Of a stretch of 51,993 nucleotides of DNA, positions 34,604 through 42,664 are shown one piece after another (position 1 is the stretch's first letter; each line of letters starts with the position of its first letter). The notes beneath the pieces are model-generated. The model saw only the letters and a list, made by a program, of their open reading frames with translations. It did not search any database and was not told where the DNA came from. Source of the stretch: Cellvibrionales bacterium UBA1854 (GTDB lineage Bacteria; Pseudomonadota; Gammaproteobacteria; Pseudomonadales; Porticoccaceae); the NCBI GenBank assembly GCA_002338445.1, contig DDII01000062.1, positions 893 to 52,885 of the forward strand, given 5' to 3'. The translations under genes were made by a program, and so were the position numbers.

Positions 34604-35411
34604 AATCTTTATTAAGCAAATCAATTAGGATCATATGAGGTACTGTAAGTGCGGCAAGGCCAATAAAAGTTACTTGGATTAAAATCGGTTCCAAATTGAG
34701 ATTTGGCTTACTTAAGAAAAAGAGTACCAAGAATATACCTGATAACCAAGTAATCAATGTGTAACCAGCCGCCTCTACCGATGATCGCAGGCGTTCTTGA
34801 GGCTTCATCCCAGTCCAGACAAGAAAGCTATGAGTCGGACTGTGAATCAGGCAGAAATAAAGTGCGAAACTTACAAGTGGATCCAGGACATATGTACTCA
34901 TAAATACACCAGCTGCAATGCAGGCGGTAGGGACCCATTTATTTTGAAAATAGCTATAAAAGAGGTAGATAAGAAGAGAAACTAGCCACGGAACGAGTAG
35001 AGAATTAGAAGTGGAAACTAGTAGTTTGGCAGTATGTTCTCCCGCCAGAATAGTAAAAATGGGTTGAACATCTGACGGGTGTAGTCCTGGTATCCCAATT
35101 ATGATGAGTCCGCAGTGTGAAATAAGAGGCAAAAAATTTGACCATTTCCAAGGATATTCGACGATTTTGATATCACTTGTCCCAAAGTGAATTGCAGATA
35201 AGATTAGAAATATTGTTAAACTTATTCCCGGCAAATACCACCAAATAATTGCGACCATTATTGCAAGCAAAAGATAGCCCACATGGAACATTAGCCACTC
35301 AAAAAACGTTTTAGACCATCCAGCGCGCCTTGCTATTGCTCCATCCAGTCCACCATGAGGAACGCCAATTAGCATGACAGCAATGATCGCAATGTAATCC
35401 AGGCTAGACAT
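34596..35411 (-). CDS. blh: Beta-carotene 15,15'-dioxygenase, Brp/Blh family
   Basis: Integral membrane iron-dependent dioxygenase that cleaves beta-carotene into two retinals for the proteorhodopsin. Signatures are GVPHGGLDGAIAR near the N-terminus and LSAIHFGTSDIK, LIHSPTHSFLVW and LTVPHMILIDLL, whose histidines (PHG, IHFG, HS.TH, PHM) are the four iron ligands of the Blh family. Multiple helices are visible in the 271 aa. It overlaps crtY by 8 bases and idi by 8 bases, placing it firmly inside the operon. Catalytic residues are all present, so it should be active. Confidence 0.93.
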   Translation of the reverse strand: MSSLDYIAIIAVMLIGVPHGGLDGAIARRAGWSKTFFEWLMFHVGYLLLAIMVAIIWWYLPGISLTIFLILSAIHFGTSDIKIVEYPWKWSNFLPLISHCGLIIIGIPGLHPSDVQPIFTILAGEHTAKLLVSTSNSLLVPWLVSLLIYLFYSYFQNKWVPTACIAAGVFMSTYVLDPLVSFALYFCLIHSPTHSFLVWTGMKPQERLRSSVEAAGYTLITWLSGIFLVLFFLSKPNLNLEPILIQVTFIGLAALTVPHMILIDLLNKDYD

Positions 35412-36531
35412 TAAAGAGTTGCTTTAAGAAAGGGATCTTTGGCATTGCGGCTATAACGCGAACCCAGTCGAATGTAGTTGCTCTACCAAGCATGAAGCGG
35501 GCAAATTGCTCTCCATTTAGTGCTTCGGCTAATTTCATGAACAGACTCGGTCCTATTTCAGGGTATTCGGTCACGACTCGATTGAATATCATATCCATAA
35601 GTACAATTCTTTCAGAGATAGCTTCAGGGACATTATAATTTTCCTGGTTGATTTGTTGAGCAAGGCAAGAAGCCTGTTTTTGTATATAACTAAAGCCATA
35701 ACCTGATGACCGTCTCAGTGCCCCACTTGCTGCGCCAATTGTGGGTATTTTTTTGTCACGAGAAATAACCTCATCCATTGGAATAACACCAACTTCCTCG
35801 CTGAGATATGATTTGACAATGATCTGCCGTTCATTTAACCAGCGATCTATAGCATTTCTATACCAGCTTTGAGGTTCTAAGCTCTGAGAGATCATTGTTG
35901 ATTCAACGAGAAGGTGAGTAGAAGAAAACGGTAGGACATAAATAAAATGTAGTCCTCGGGTTTGATCCACCCGAAAATCCATGAGGGTAGCTATTTGCCG
36001 AGGCGACATTGGAGTACTGATCTTTACTTCAACTCCCAAAAAGTGCTGTAAAAGGCCATTTGGTCGAACAGATGGTGGACGACTATCATAGACATGAGTT
36101 GCAGAGAAAGACTGATCGCCGCTTTCTATAATATATTGGCTTGAAGTTCTTCTCACGGATTCCACCGCCTCAGGAATTATATGGATTTTTTCACTGAGTT
36201 GGCTTTCGCACAAACTTAAATATTTAGTTGAGCTGAGGCATGTGTAATCGAAGGAAGGACTGTTTCTGACGACGCTGCGACTGTAGTCTACTAGTTGCCA
36301 TTGACTCCAGCTGCCTTTTACCGCGTAATTTAAAAGCTGTCTTTGGTTTCCATCGGTCCAAAGACTCCAATGAAGCTCTTTTTTCAGTTTGTGTGCTGGT
36401 TCAAAGATACACACAGTCTTAGCGACATTTAGTCTGGACAGTTCGGAGGCAAGACTTAATCCAGCATTACCGCCTCCTATTATTGCTATGTCAAAGGTTA
36501 TTGACACCGGCGAGACCCAGCAATGGCTCAT
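35404..36531 (-). CDS. crtY: Lycopene beta-cyclase
   Basis: FAD-dependent enzyme cyclising both ends of lycopene into beta-carotene. The dinucleotide-binding loop IAIIGGGNAGLSLASEL lies at the N-terminus, followed by CIFEPAHKL, SLWTDGNQ (W-containing family motif), YDSRPP, LLQHFLGVEV and MDFRVDQTRGLHFIYVLPFS. The C-terminal part contains IPTIGAASGALRRSSGYGFS, a strong CrtY motif. Length is 375 aa from ATG 36531; a GTG at 36507 is possible. The start lies inside the end of crtB (41-base overlap) and the stop overlaps blh. Its substrate lycopene must come from a desaturase not encoded nearby. Confidence 0.93.
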   Translation of the reverse strand: MSHCWVSPVSITFDIAIIGGGNAGLSLASELSRLNVAKTVCIFEPAHKLKKELHWSLWTDGNQRQLLNYAVKGSWSQWQLVDYSRSVVRNSPSFDYTCLSSTKYLSLCESQLSEKIHIIPEAVESVRRTSSQYIIESGDQSFSATHVYDSRPPSVRPNGLLQHFLGVEVKISTPMSPRQIATLMDFRVDQTRGLHFIYVLPFSSTHLLVESTMISQSLEPQSWYRNAIDRWLNERQIIVKSYLSEEVGVIPMDEVISRDKKIPTIGAASGALRRSSGYGFSYIQKQASCLAQQINQENYNVPEAISERIVLMDMIFNRVVTEYPEIGPSLFMKLAEALNGEQFARFMLGRATTFDWVRVIAAMPKIPFLKQLFNV

Positions 36532-37441
36532 GTAATTTTTGTTGATGAGTTGGAGTTTCCTTCGGAATAAATACCGATAATCCGGATAGTGTGAGCTGAA
36601 TTTTTTTAAAAGCTGAAATGACTTGGCGGCCTTGCCACCAACAATATTTTTCTTTTTGTAGTTGTCTTCCGATTTGTCTATAAACCCTCAAGGCGACATT
36701 GATTGCAAACCTTGATCTCCAGGGAAGAAGGACAATCCCCTGCTCAGCACTTTCATAGTATTGCTCGGCAAGCTTAAGTAGTTGTTCAATTGCAGAAGAA
36801 ACTCTAATGCGTACATCTATAGAGGCATCAACCCAACTGCAAGGTTCGGACTGAAGCTTTGTTAAATTCAGCCATTCTGATGGAATATAGCGCCTGCCCA
36901 TTTGCGCATCCTCTAAGACATCCCTTGCAATATTTGTCAATTGCATGGCTACTCCGAGGTCAATTGCAAAGCTATCCGCATCCTTATGAGAGCAGTCCAA
37001 GACTCGACACATCATAAGTCCGACAGTGCCTGCCACCGCGTGGCAGTAACGGAGAAGTTGTTTTGTATTATCAAATCTGGCGGGAATTTGATCAGAGATC
37101 ATTCCTTCTAAGAGTTCTTGAGCTGCTGCCAGTGGGATGCTCTTTTTTTTAGCTAATACCAAAAAATTTTTAGTTTCAAGTTCATCCTCATTTAGGCATG
37201 CTTTACCAGCCAGAGATCCCCGAATATTTTTTAGCCGTTCAATTCTATTGATATCAGTGCCATCTGCTAAATCGTCCAAGAATCTGCAGAATTTATACAG
37301 CTGTGCTGCGCTTTCAGCATAATGATTACCTAAAAACAAACTTGCAAAATAAAATGATTTGCCATGCGCCGCAAGGACCGCGATTGGCTTTGGGTCGGGT
37401 ATTGAAGATTGATGCTGCGCGAGCGATTTAGAAGTATACAT
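36491..37441 (-). CDS. crtB: Phytoene synthase
   Basis: Condenses two geranylgeranyl diphosphates to phytoene. Two aspartate-rich substrate sites are intact: FCRFLDDLADGTD and LTNIARDVLEDAQMGRRYIP. FYFASLFLG and EGMISDQIPARFD match the family's S....F (Y.AS.(L/F)) and D motifs. Length 316 aa is typical for bacterial CrtB. It overlaps crtY by 41 bases and begins 107 bp after crtE. In most PR-linked carotenoid clusters the phytoene desaturase crtI lies between or beside these genes; here that gap holds no trace of it. Confidence 0.93.
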   Translation of the reverse strand: MYTSKSLAQHQSSIPDPKPIAVLAAHGKSFYFASLFLGNHYAESAAQLYKFCRFLDDLADGTDINRIERLKNIRGSLAGKACLNEDELETKNFLVLAKKKSIPLAAAQELLEGMISDQIPARFDNTKQLLRYCHAVAGTVGLMMCRVLDCSHKDADSFAIDLGVAMQLTNIARDVLEDAQMGRRYIPSEWLNLTKLQSEPCSWVDASIDVRIRVSSAIEQLLKLAEQYYESAEQGIVLLPWRSRFAINVALRVYRQIGRQLQKEKYCWWQGRQVISAFKKIQLTLSGLSVFIPKETPTHQQKLHEPLLGLAGVNNL

Positions 37442-37548
37442 TTGATTGGTTCTTACTCTCGTACAAGTAGGAAAGGCAAAAGGAAGATCCCCGCCTTAAT
37501 TATTGGCATGGTCAACTAATGATTGATTTGCAACCACCCCTTGATAAC

Positions 37549-38520
37549 TTATGCAATCCTACCACGCTGAGTTTCTGTGATTTTTTTATCATTCACAGAT
37601 GCTACTAATTGAGTTGCGACTTCTCGTAGAGGCGAGGGAACGCTTGGAACTATCAGCTCCGCCTCTGCAAGCCATATATCTAAAGCGTGATTTGCTCTCA
37701 CAATTGCTTGGCTCGAAGCAATTCTCTGTTGCCATTGACCCACTTTTGACGTATCCCCTGAGTTATACCAGCGATTGAAGTCCTCATTTCCAGTATTATT
37801 CTCATTAAACAAACTTACCACAAGGTTAGGTTTCCGTCCGTCTAAATCACATGACCGGTGACTGGAGGGAACTATGTCGTCTATATCATTTCGTCCCTGG
37901 TACACGAGGCCGCAAAGACTTACTAAATTTTTGAGGCTTTGCAACGAGTATTCAAAGTTAGATGCCAGAGCCACTCCCGCGATTGGCGCCAATAAAAACG
38001 GGGACGTCTTCCCAGATGCAATTCGCTTCCATTGATTTGTTGTTATGCACCGCTTTTGCCCAACATCGGACGCTTGACCGACACAAGTTTGTTGCATTGC
38101 AGTTGCCAACTGCCCCACTAGTTGACCACCGTGCGTTTTATTTTTGGAAGCTAGTTCAAAAGCTTTAGCAACCATCCAGTCGCCCAGGCAAAGCGCTGTG
38201 TCAATTCCGAATTGTTCGTGAATACTTTTCTGGCCACGTCTGTGAGTGCTTGCATCACTAATATCATCGTGGACAAGGGAGGCGTTATGTATGAGTTCAC
38301 AGGCAGCTGCCCAAATTAAAACATCGTGATAGTGTAATCGAAGAGCTTCGCCACTAGCTAAAGCTAACTGAGCTCTAAATCCTTTACCGGGGTTTCTAAA
38401 ATGATATTTTGCAGCATTAAGAAGACCTGACTCTCGGGACGGAAGCTCCCGCTGAAATAATTCGCCAAGTTGGGTTAAAAAAACCCCGAAACTTAATCTG
38501 CTTCTTATTATTGGGGGCAT
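37549..38520 (-). CDS. crtE: Geranylgeranyl/farnesyl diphosphate synthase
   Basis: Prenyltransferase making the C20 (or C15) diphosphate for phytoene. The first aspartate-rich motif is SLVHDDISDAS and the second is YQGRNDIDDIV. GFRAQLALASGEAL before and DTALCLGDWMVAKAFELAS between them fit trans-prenyltransferases. The ATG at 38520 is chosen because AAGGG lies seven bases upstream; an ATG at 38535 would add five residues. About 323 aa. It is separated from the proteorhodopsin gene by 142 bp that include a strong hairpin at 38617-38642 and a smaller one at 38551-38566, so it may be expressed by read-through or from its own promoter. Confidence 0.9.
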   Translation of the reverse strand: MPPIIRSRLSFGVFLTQLGELFQRELPSRESGLLNAAKYHFRNPGKGFRAQLALASGEALRLHYHDVLIWAAACELIHNASLVHDDISDASTHRRGQKSIHEQFGIDTALCLGDWMVAKAFELASKNKTHGGQLVGQLATAMQQTCVGQASDVGQKRCITTNQWKRIASGKTSPFLLAPIAGVALASNFEYSLQSLKNLVSLCGLVYQGRNDIDDIVPSSHRSCDLDGRKPNLVVSLFNENNTGNEDFNRWYNSGDTSKVGQWQQRIASSQAIVRANHALDIWLAEAELIVPSVPSPLREVATQLVASVNDKKITETQRGRIA

Positions 38521-38550
38521 AGCAGTACCCTTCATATTTTTATAAGCTCT

Positions 38551-38566
38551 GGGCTTTGAGAAGCCC
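38551..38566 (-). promoter_or_regulatory. Small hairpin upstream of crtE
   Basis: A perfect 6-bp inverted repeat (GGGCTT, loop TGAG, AAGCCC) lies 30 bases before the crtE start on the transcribed strand, within its probable leader. It may affect translation or be incidental; there is no T-run to call it a terminator. Confidence 0.35.
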
Positions 38567-38616
38567 GACCCTCTTAGTGTTCACGGCACCTAAAGCTAAA
38601 CCTTTGTTTCAAGACC

Positions 38617-38642
38617 AAAAGAGCCAGGGACCTGGCTCTTTT
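38617..38642. terminator. Strong hairpin between proteorhodopsin and crtE
   Basis: A perfect 12-bp inverted repeat (AAAAGAGCCAGG, GA, CCTGGCTCTTTT) with A/T tails on both sides, lying 20 bases after the proteorhodopsin stop on the minus strand. The GC-rich stem followed by TTTT fits an intrinsic terminator, probably leaky, which would keep the rhodopsin transcript far more abundant than the carotenoid genes behind it. Confidence 0.75.
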
Positions 38643-38662
38643 GTCTCGTCTTCGCCGTGCCT

Positions 38663-39352
38663 TTATTCTGCGGAGTCAGCGACTGCTGCGACCCAAATAA
38701 ATAGACCGAATCCAATCTTGTTAATCAAGTCGGCGATGTTATATATGCCATTCAAAGCATCAGCATTTACACCACCAGCGAGGTAACCGAGGAAGTAACC
38801 CAGAGGATAAATGGCCCACCCAATGGTGACAATCCATTTCATGCCATTAAACGCCATTTGGCAGTTAGCATTGCCGCTGGCAGCATTGATTTGGCTCGCT
38901 TCACCAGCAAAAATTTCATATAGAATGAATATCCAGCCTGCCATCCCAATAATGAAACCAAGAGTTGGATCCATAAACCCAGCTTCACCTGCGAAACCGC
39001 CGAGCAACATAACAATTGTTCCTAACAACAGACGCCAGAAAACTCCGGAGGCAACTACAGCAATCGCAGCAAGAATTAAGTAGAACTCAATCATCTGCAG
39101 GGGAACTGTGATCAACCAATCTATATATCTGTATACTGTTGGTGTTTCACCTGTTTCTACCCAAACAGCCCTCATGTAGAAATAGTGTACCGCAGCTACA
39201 AGTTGAATGAGACCAGCGACAGTGAGCGACGTTTTCCAATGTGACTTGACCCTATCGCGCTCAATGAAAAAGAATACAGCTGCCGCTACCATGGCCATTG
39301 ATATTAGCCAAAAGGAAATGCCAACTGGATCGTTAGCTTCTAAATTAGTCAT
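38663..39352 (-). CDS. Proteorhodopsin, blue-tuned proton pump
   Basis: Seven-helix retinal protein, 229 aa, acting as a light-driven outward proton pump in the inner membrane. Key residues are all present: H56 (VHYFYMR) pairing with the proton acceptor D78 (YRYIDWL), T82, donor E89 (QMIEFYL), and the retinal lysine K212 (ADLINKIGFG). The spacing D78-E89-K212 equals that of D97-E108-K231 in the first described green proteorhodopsin. The spectral-tuning site eight residues after D78 (position 105 in that numbering) is Gln86 in TVPLQMIEF, which is known to give blue absorption; Leu gives green. There is no cleavable signal of clear quality at the N-terminus. The gene is first of a minus-strand operon with crtE, crtB, crtY, blh and idi downstream. 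Confidence 0.97.
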   Translation of the reverse strand: MTNLEANDPVGISFWLISMAMVAAAVFFFIERDRVKSHWKTSLTVAGLIQLVAAVHYFYMRAVWVETGETPTVYRYIDWLITVPLQMIEFYLILAAIAVVASGVFWRLLLGTIVMLLGGFAGEAGFMDPTLGFIIGMAGWIFILYEIFAGEASQINAASGNANCQMAFNGMKWIVTIGWAIYPLGYFLGYLAGGVNADALNGIYNIADLINKIGFGLFIWVAAVADSAE

Positions 39353-39389
39353 TGTTTTATACCCTATTATTCAAAAATTTTTATTTGAA

Positions 39390-39418
39390 AGTGGCTCAAG
39401 CACAGCTATTTAGCCACT
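39390..39418 (-). promoter_or_regulatory. Stem-loop in proteorhodopsin 5' leader
   Basis: A 7-bp inverted repeat AGTGGCT / AGCCACT with a 15-base loop lies about 40 bases before the proteorhodopsin start on its transcript. It could stabilise the messenger or regulate translation. Only the symmetry is seen; function is inference. Confidence 0.35.
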
Positions 39419-39515
39419 CAGAAGCGAAAATCATGAAGCGCAACGACAACATAAATTTCGAACTACACGTAATTTATCCTTTATTTTGAAAAAGTGCAAA
39501 CAACTTTATGCGATT

Positions 39516-39529
39516 AATTTGTACAAATT
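39516..39529. promoter_or_regulatory. Perfect 14-bp palindrome upstream of proteorhodopsin
   Basis: AATTTGTACAAATT is exactly self-complementary and lies about 165 bases before the proteorhodopsin start, next to the likely promoter. Its centre TTGTACAA contains TGTACA, the half-site I recall for class II LitR/MerR-type light-responsive regulators. A second half-site at the spacing expected for those regulators was not found. A regulator-binding site is plausible. Confidence 0.4.
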
Positions 39530-39968
39530 GAATTACTCATAGCTAAATAGATTAGTGTTTGCCCCATAATGAGGCAATTTAGTTTAAAGGTATAGATATT
39601 TTAGGCTCGGAGCTAAGCGAAGGTAACAAATGTTTATGAGCTAAACTTTAAGACAGGTAATTTAGTTAGAAGATTTATTTGTTGAATTAAACTGAGTGCA
39701 AGTAATATCTGTGCAGTCGAACATACATAGCCTTTATTTTTTCATGTTTGCAAGATTTTGGTGTGTTAGATCATGTAAACTTGACCTGTTATTTATATCA
39801 ATTTGGCGCAAAGAGAATTAGTTAAAATAAAAAGATAAGCAATGCCCAATTTAATTCAATTGTGGGTGGGTTTGTCTGACATATCAGCCTAATTACTTTA
39901 TTAAGTCTTTGATGAGGTCAGTAAGTTTTTAAAGAGTAACTTTTTGTTTTGAGTGTTAGGAGGCAACA

Positions 39969-41174
39969 GTGCGAGAAACTTTATTTTTTGAGGGGATATT
40001 TTTAGTTACCTTGACAGTTGCTGTTAGTTCATTTGGACAAGCGAGTAGCACCAAAATAGTGCCTATGAATGACTGGATAAAAATTGAGCCTTCGGATGCT
40101 GGAATAAGCGAACGTAAAGTCAAGCATCTTTTTGACTTATCGTTTTCGGATCCGGCAACTCAAGCTACTGTTTTAATAAAAAACGGCCAACTTGTGGGTG
40201 AACGATATCAGGAAGGGTTCCATGTTGAAAGTTATGGTACGAGTTGGTCGATGGCAAAGAGTTTTTACGCTGCATTAATTGGCATCTCTCTGGATTATGG
40301 CGAAATTGACAGCTTGGATGATTTTGTTTCCGATTATCTACCGATATTCAATGATGAGCGTGCTGACATCACGATAAGGCACTTGTTGAACATGACGAGT
40401 GGTCTTGATTTTCCGGCTCATGAGCATGAGCTAATGTTTTTACAGGAAAATCACCTTGAATATGCTGTAAATGCAAGATTTGAAAAATCGCCTGGCCAGG
40501 TATTTGAGTACAATAATGTTAATTCAATGCTTCTTTCGGCAATTCTCTCAAATGCGTCGGGGAAGCCAGCAGATCAATTAATGCAGGAACGCATTTTTTC
40601 CAAAATTGGTATTCAGAATTATACTTTGTGGAGGGACTCCTCTGGAAACCCGCTCACTTATTGTTGCGTCGACATGTCGGCAAGAGATTTTTCAAGATTT
40701 GGCCTTTTATTTGCGCGAAAAGGCATGTGGGGGAGTGAAAAAGTTGTATCGTCTGCTTTTGTAGATGAAACTTTCGAAGAAATCTGGTCGAATATAGAAA
40801 GTGAAACAATAAATCAGAAGCGCGGGTATGGGATGCATTGGTGGATTTCAAGAAGCAATGAGTCTTCCAGTATTTTTAACGCAAGTGGTAAGTTCGGTCA
40901 GTACATATTTGTCGACCCTGATAACGATACCGTGTTTACGCGAATTACCCGGTACCGGCCTACCGGAGGGGCTGTTCAAAATTTGGGTACCTTGAGGTTT
41001 TTTTCATGGATTAATGACCTGACATTTTTGCGGAAATTTGGGGAAAAATTGACATCCTTGGGCTTAATTGATTTGGGTGGAGATCTTGCTACTCCTCACA
41101 CTTTTGAGAACGGGATCTCCAAGCAATTTTTTAAGGATTACCCCGCTATCGTTGACGCATTTGCTGATTTGTAA
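39969..41174 (+). CDS. Exported serine beta-lactamase-family (class C-like) hydrolase
   Basis: Serine hydrolase of the beta-lactamase/esterase family (PF00144 type), 401 aa. GTG start at 39969 with AGGAGG five bases upstream. A signal peptide is visible (FFEGIFLVTLTVAVSSFGQA). The SxxK nucleophile is in TSWSMAKSFYA, the YxN motif in VFEYNNVNSMLLSA, and a later YGMHWWIS and NASGKFGQYIFVDP correspond to the third motif region (usually HxG or KTG, here SGKFGQ). Such proteins are often peptidases or esterases, not antibiotic-resistance enzymes. It is convergent with the DASH cryptochrome gene, 30 bp apart. Confidence 0.85.
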   Translation: MRETLFFEGIFLVTLTVAVSSFGQASSTKIVPMNDWIKIEPSDAGISERKVKHLFDLSFSDPATQATVLIKNGQLVGERYQEGFHVESYGTSWSMAKSFYAALIGISLDYGEIDSLDDFVSDYLPIFNDERADITIRHLLNMTSGLDFPAHEHELMFLQENHLEYAVNARFEKSPGQVFEYNNVNSMLLSAILSNASGKPADQLMQERIFSKIGIQNYTLWRDSSGNPLTYCCVDMSARDFSRFGLLFARKGMWGSEKVVSSAFVDETFEEIWSNIESETINQKRGYGMHWWISRSNESSSIFNASGKFGQYIFVDPDNDTVFTRITRYRPTGGAVQNLGTLRFFSWINDLTFLRKFGEKLTSLGLIDLGGDLATPHTFENGISKQFFKDYPAIVDAFADL

Positions 41175-41204
41175 AGGAGAAATTGGGGCTCAAAAACTTT
41201 TAAA

Positions 41205-42512
41205 TCACCTATGGGTAATTGGCCAATCCACAATATCAGCTGAGTCGAGATACTGGTCACATCTCTCTCCTTGCCAAGAATTTATAAATGTAAAATTCGG
41301 GTCATAGACGGCTCTTTGTTTGCTCAAGTTGAAGTGTCTCCCACCTCTCGGATCAGTACCTACGCCAGCTATGTATTGCCAATTACCCCAGTTAGAGGCA
41401 AAATCATAATCGATAAGTTTCTGAGCAAAGTATGCAGCTCCGAAGCGCCAATCGAGGGAGAGTTCGTTGACGAGACAACTCGCCACAATTTGTCTGCCGC
41501 GATTTGACATGTAACCTTCAGCATTTAGTTGGCTCATACATGCATTCACAAGTGGGAACGGAGTGTTTGCTGAACACCACTTTTTAAAGCGTTGAGGATT
41601 GAAAAAAGTCATTGGAGACCGATTTGAGTGGCCTGAAAATTTTGTCAGCGTTGAGGAATAAATTTTTGCATACCACTGGAAGTATTCTCGCCACAGAAGT
41701 TCAAAATAAATCCAGTATGTAGATTCATTGGCCCCTGCAGCAAGTTCATATTTCTTCAAGTCATGAAATGTTTGTCGTACCGAGAGACAGCCATTGCTCA
41801 GCCAAACTGAAAATTTGGTCGAATTTTTCCAGCCGTCCAAGGCATTTCGTGTCTGTTTGTAAGAACTTGCATGTTGACCCGCGAAATATTCGTCTAAGTG
41901 TTTTTTACCCTCCCGTTCGCCACCATTAAAAAGACAGTCAGCTGGTTTGAATTTTATCTGCCAATGCTTTGGTTTGCCTACAGGAGGAGGTAGCGAAGAG
42001 GGACTAGCGACCGGATCTTTTATGGCTAGATGCTCTACCGCTCGGCGAAATTTTGAAAACGTGCCAGGAAAGTGATTCGATTCGAAAGGGAGTTGACTTT
42101 CATCGAAGAGTGTCGACGTGAACTCCTCTTTAAAGTCGATTTCTGGATATGCTTTCTCGATTGCTGCCCAGTCATTATCGGCGGACTGTTTTGGTTCCCA
42201 GCTTCTGTAGATGACGTTTGGGTTGAGTTCGTCTAAATATGAACAGATTTCCGACTTAGATTTGACCACTAATCTATCTATGCGCTGTCCAAAACGTTTT
42301 AGCTCTGTATTTAGCGCACACAAGCTTTCGGATCGGAATTGCCTACGCAGGTCAGACTCGTTTATGCCAAATTGTCGCTTAAAATCATCTTTGGCTTCTA
42401 AATACACACACGCTAAAGTCTTACACTCTCTGGCTGCGGAAGCTAGACATGAGTTGTCGTATACTCTCAAGTCGTTTGAAAAAAACACACAACCTAGCTC
42501 AAATCGTTCCAT
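41205..42512 (-). CDS. DASH-type cryptochrome
   Basis: Photolyase-superfamily flavoprotein of 435 aa. The end AGVGTDPRGGRHFNLSKQ (then RAVYDP) is the DASH hallmark. TYWIYFELLWREYFQWYAKI, ACMSQLNAEGYMSNRGRQIV and NELSLDWRFGAAYFAQKLID build the FAD domain. The antenna-binding Rossmann part begins GCVFFSNDLRVYDNSCLASA. DASH proteins repair CPDs in single-stranded DNA and may also signal blue light. It is transcribed away from the DUF3429-DUF393-SDR operon with which it shares a 152-bp divergent promoter region. This is the second photolyase-family gene in the window, on the other side of the proteorhodopsin cluster. Confidence 0.93.
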   Translation of the reverse strand: MERFELGCVFFSNDLRVYDNSCLASAARECKTLACVYLEAKDDFKRQFGINESDLRRQFRSESLCALNTELKRFGQRIDRLVVKSKSEICSYLDELNPNVIYRSWEPKQSADNDWAAIEKAYPEIDFKEEFTSTLFDESQLPFESNHFPGTFSKFRRAVEHLAIKDPVASPSSLPPPVGKPKHWQIKFKPADCLFNGGEREGKKHLDEYFAGQHASSYKQTRNALDGWKNSTKFSVWLSNGCLSVRQTFHDLKKYELAAGANESTYWIYFELLWREYFQWYAKIYSSTLTKFSGHSNRSPMTFFNPQRFKKWCSANTPFPLVNACMSQLNAEGYMSNRGRQIVASCLVNELSLDWRFGAAYFAQKLIDYDFASNWGNWQYIAGVGTDPRGGRHFNLSKQRAVYDPNFTFINSWQGERCDQYLDSADIVDWPITHR

Positions 42513-42664
42513 AGGGACCCTGTCTATTTTGATTAGTAGAGTTAGTACGCACTATTTTTTAAATAGGGTTACGCTCGTTGAATTTATAGAGTCAATCCAG
42601 CAGAGATTAGAAAACGTAACGCACTATATCAAAAAAAACTATTTACCAAATACTGAGAGCGCTA

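Larger units (their letters stand above)
39353..39968. other. Divergent control region between proteorhodopsin and the serine hydrolase
   Basis: No gene seen. On the minus strand this is the proteorhodopsin leader and promoter region. It contains a stem-loop at 39390-39418, a possible -10-like GATAAATT near 39473-39480 with TTGTTT 19 bases upstream, and a perfect palindrome at 39516-39529. The right half (39540-39960) is AT-rich; TTGCC...GGCAA around 39559-39578 could form a weak hairpin. The promoter assignment is tentative. Confidence 0.4.

Noticed and set aside
37442..37548. Possible crtI remnant between crtE and crtB
   Set aside because: All frames were read; no dinucleotide-binding or C-terminal CrtI motif is present in these 107 bases.
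39969..41174. Antibiotic-resistance beta-lactamase
   Set aside because: Although SxxK and YxN are present, the third motif and overall sequence fit the wider esterase/peptidase family; resistance is not supported.
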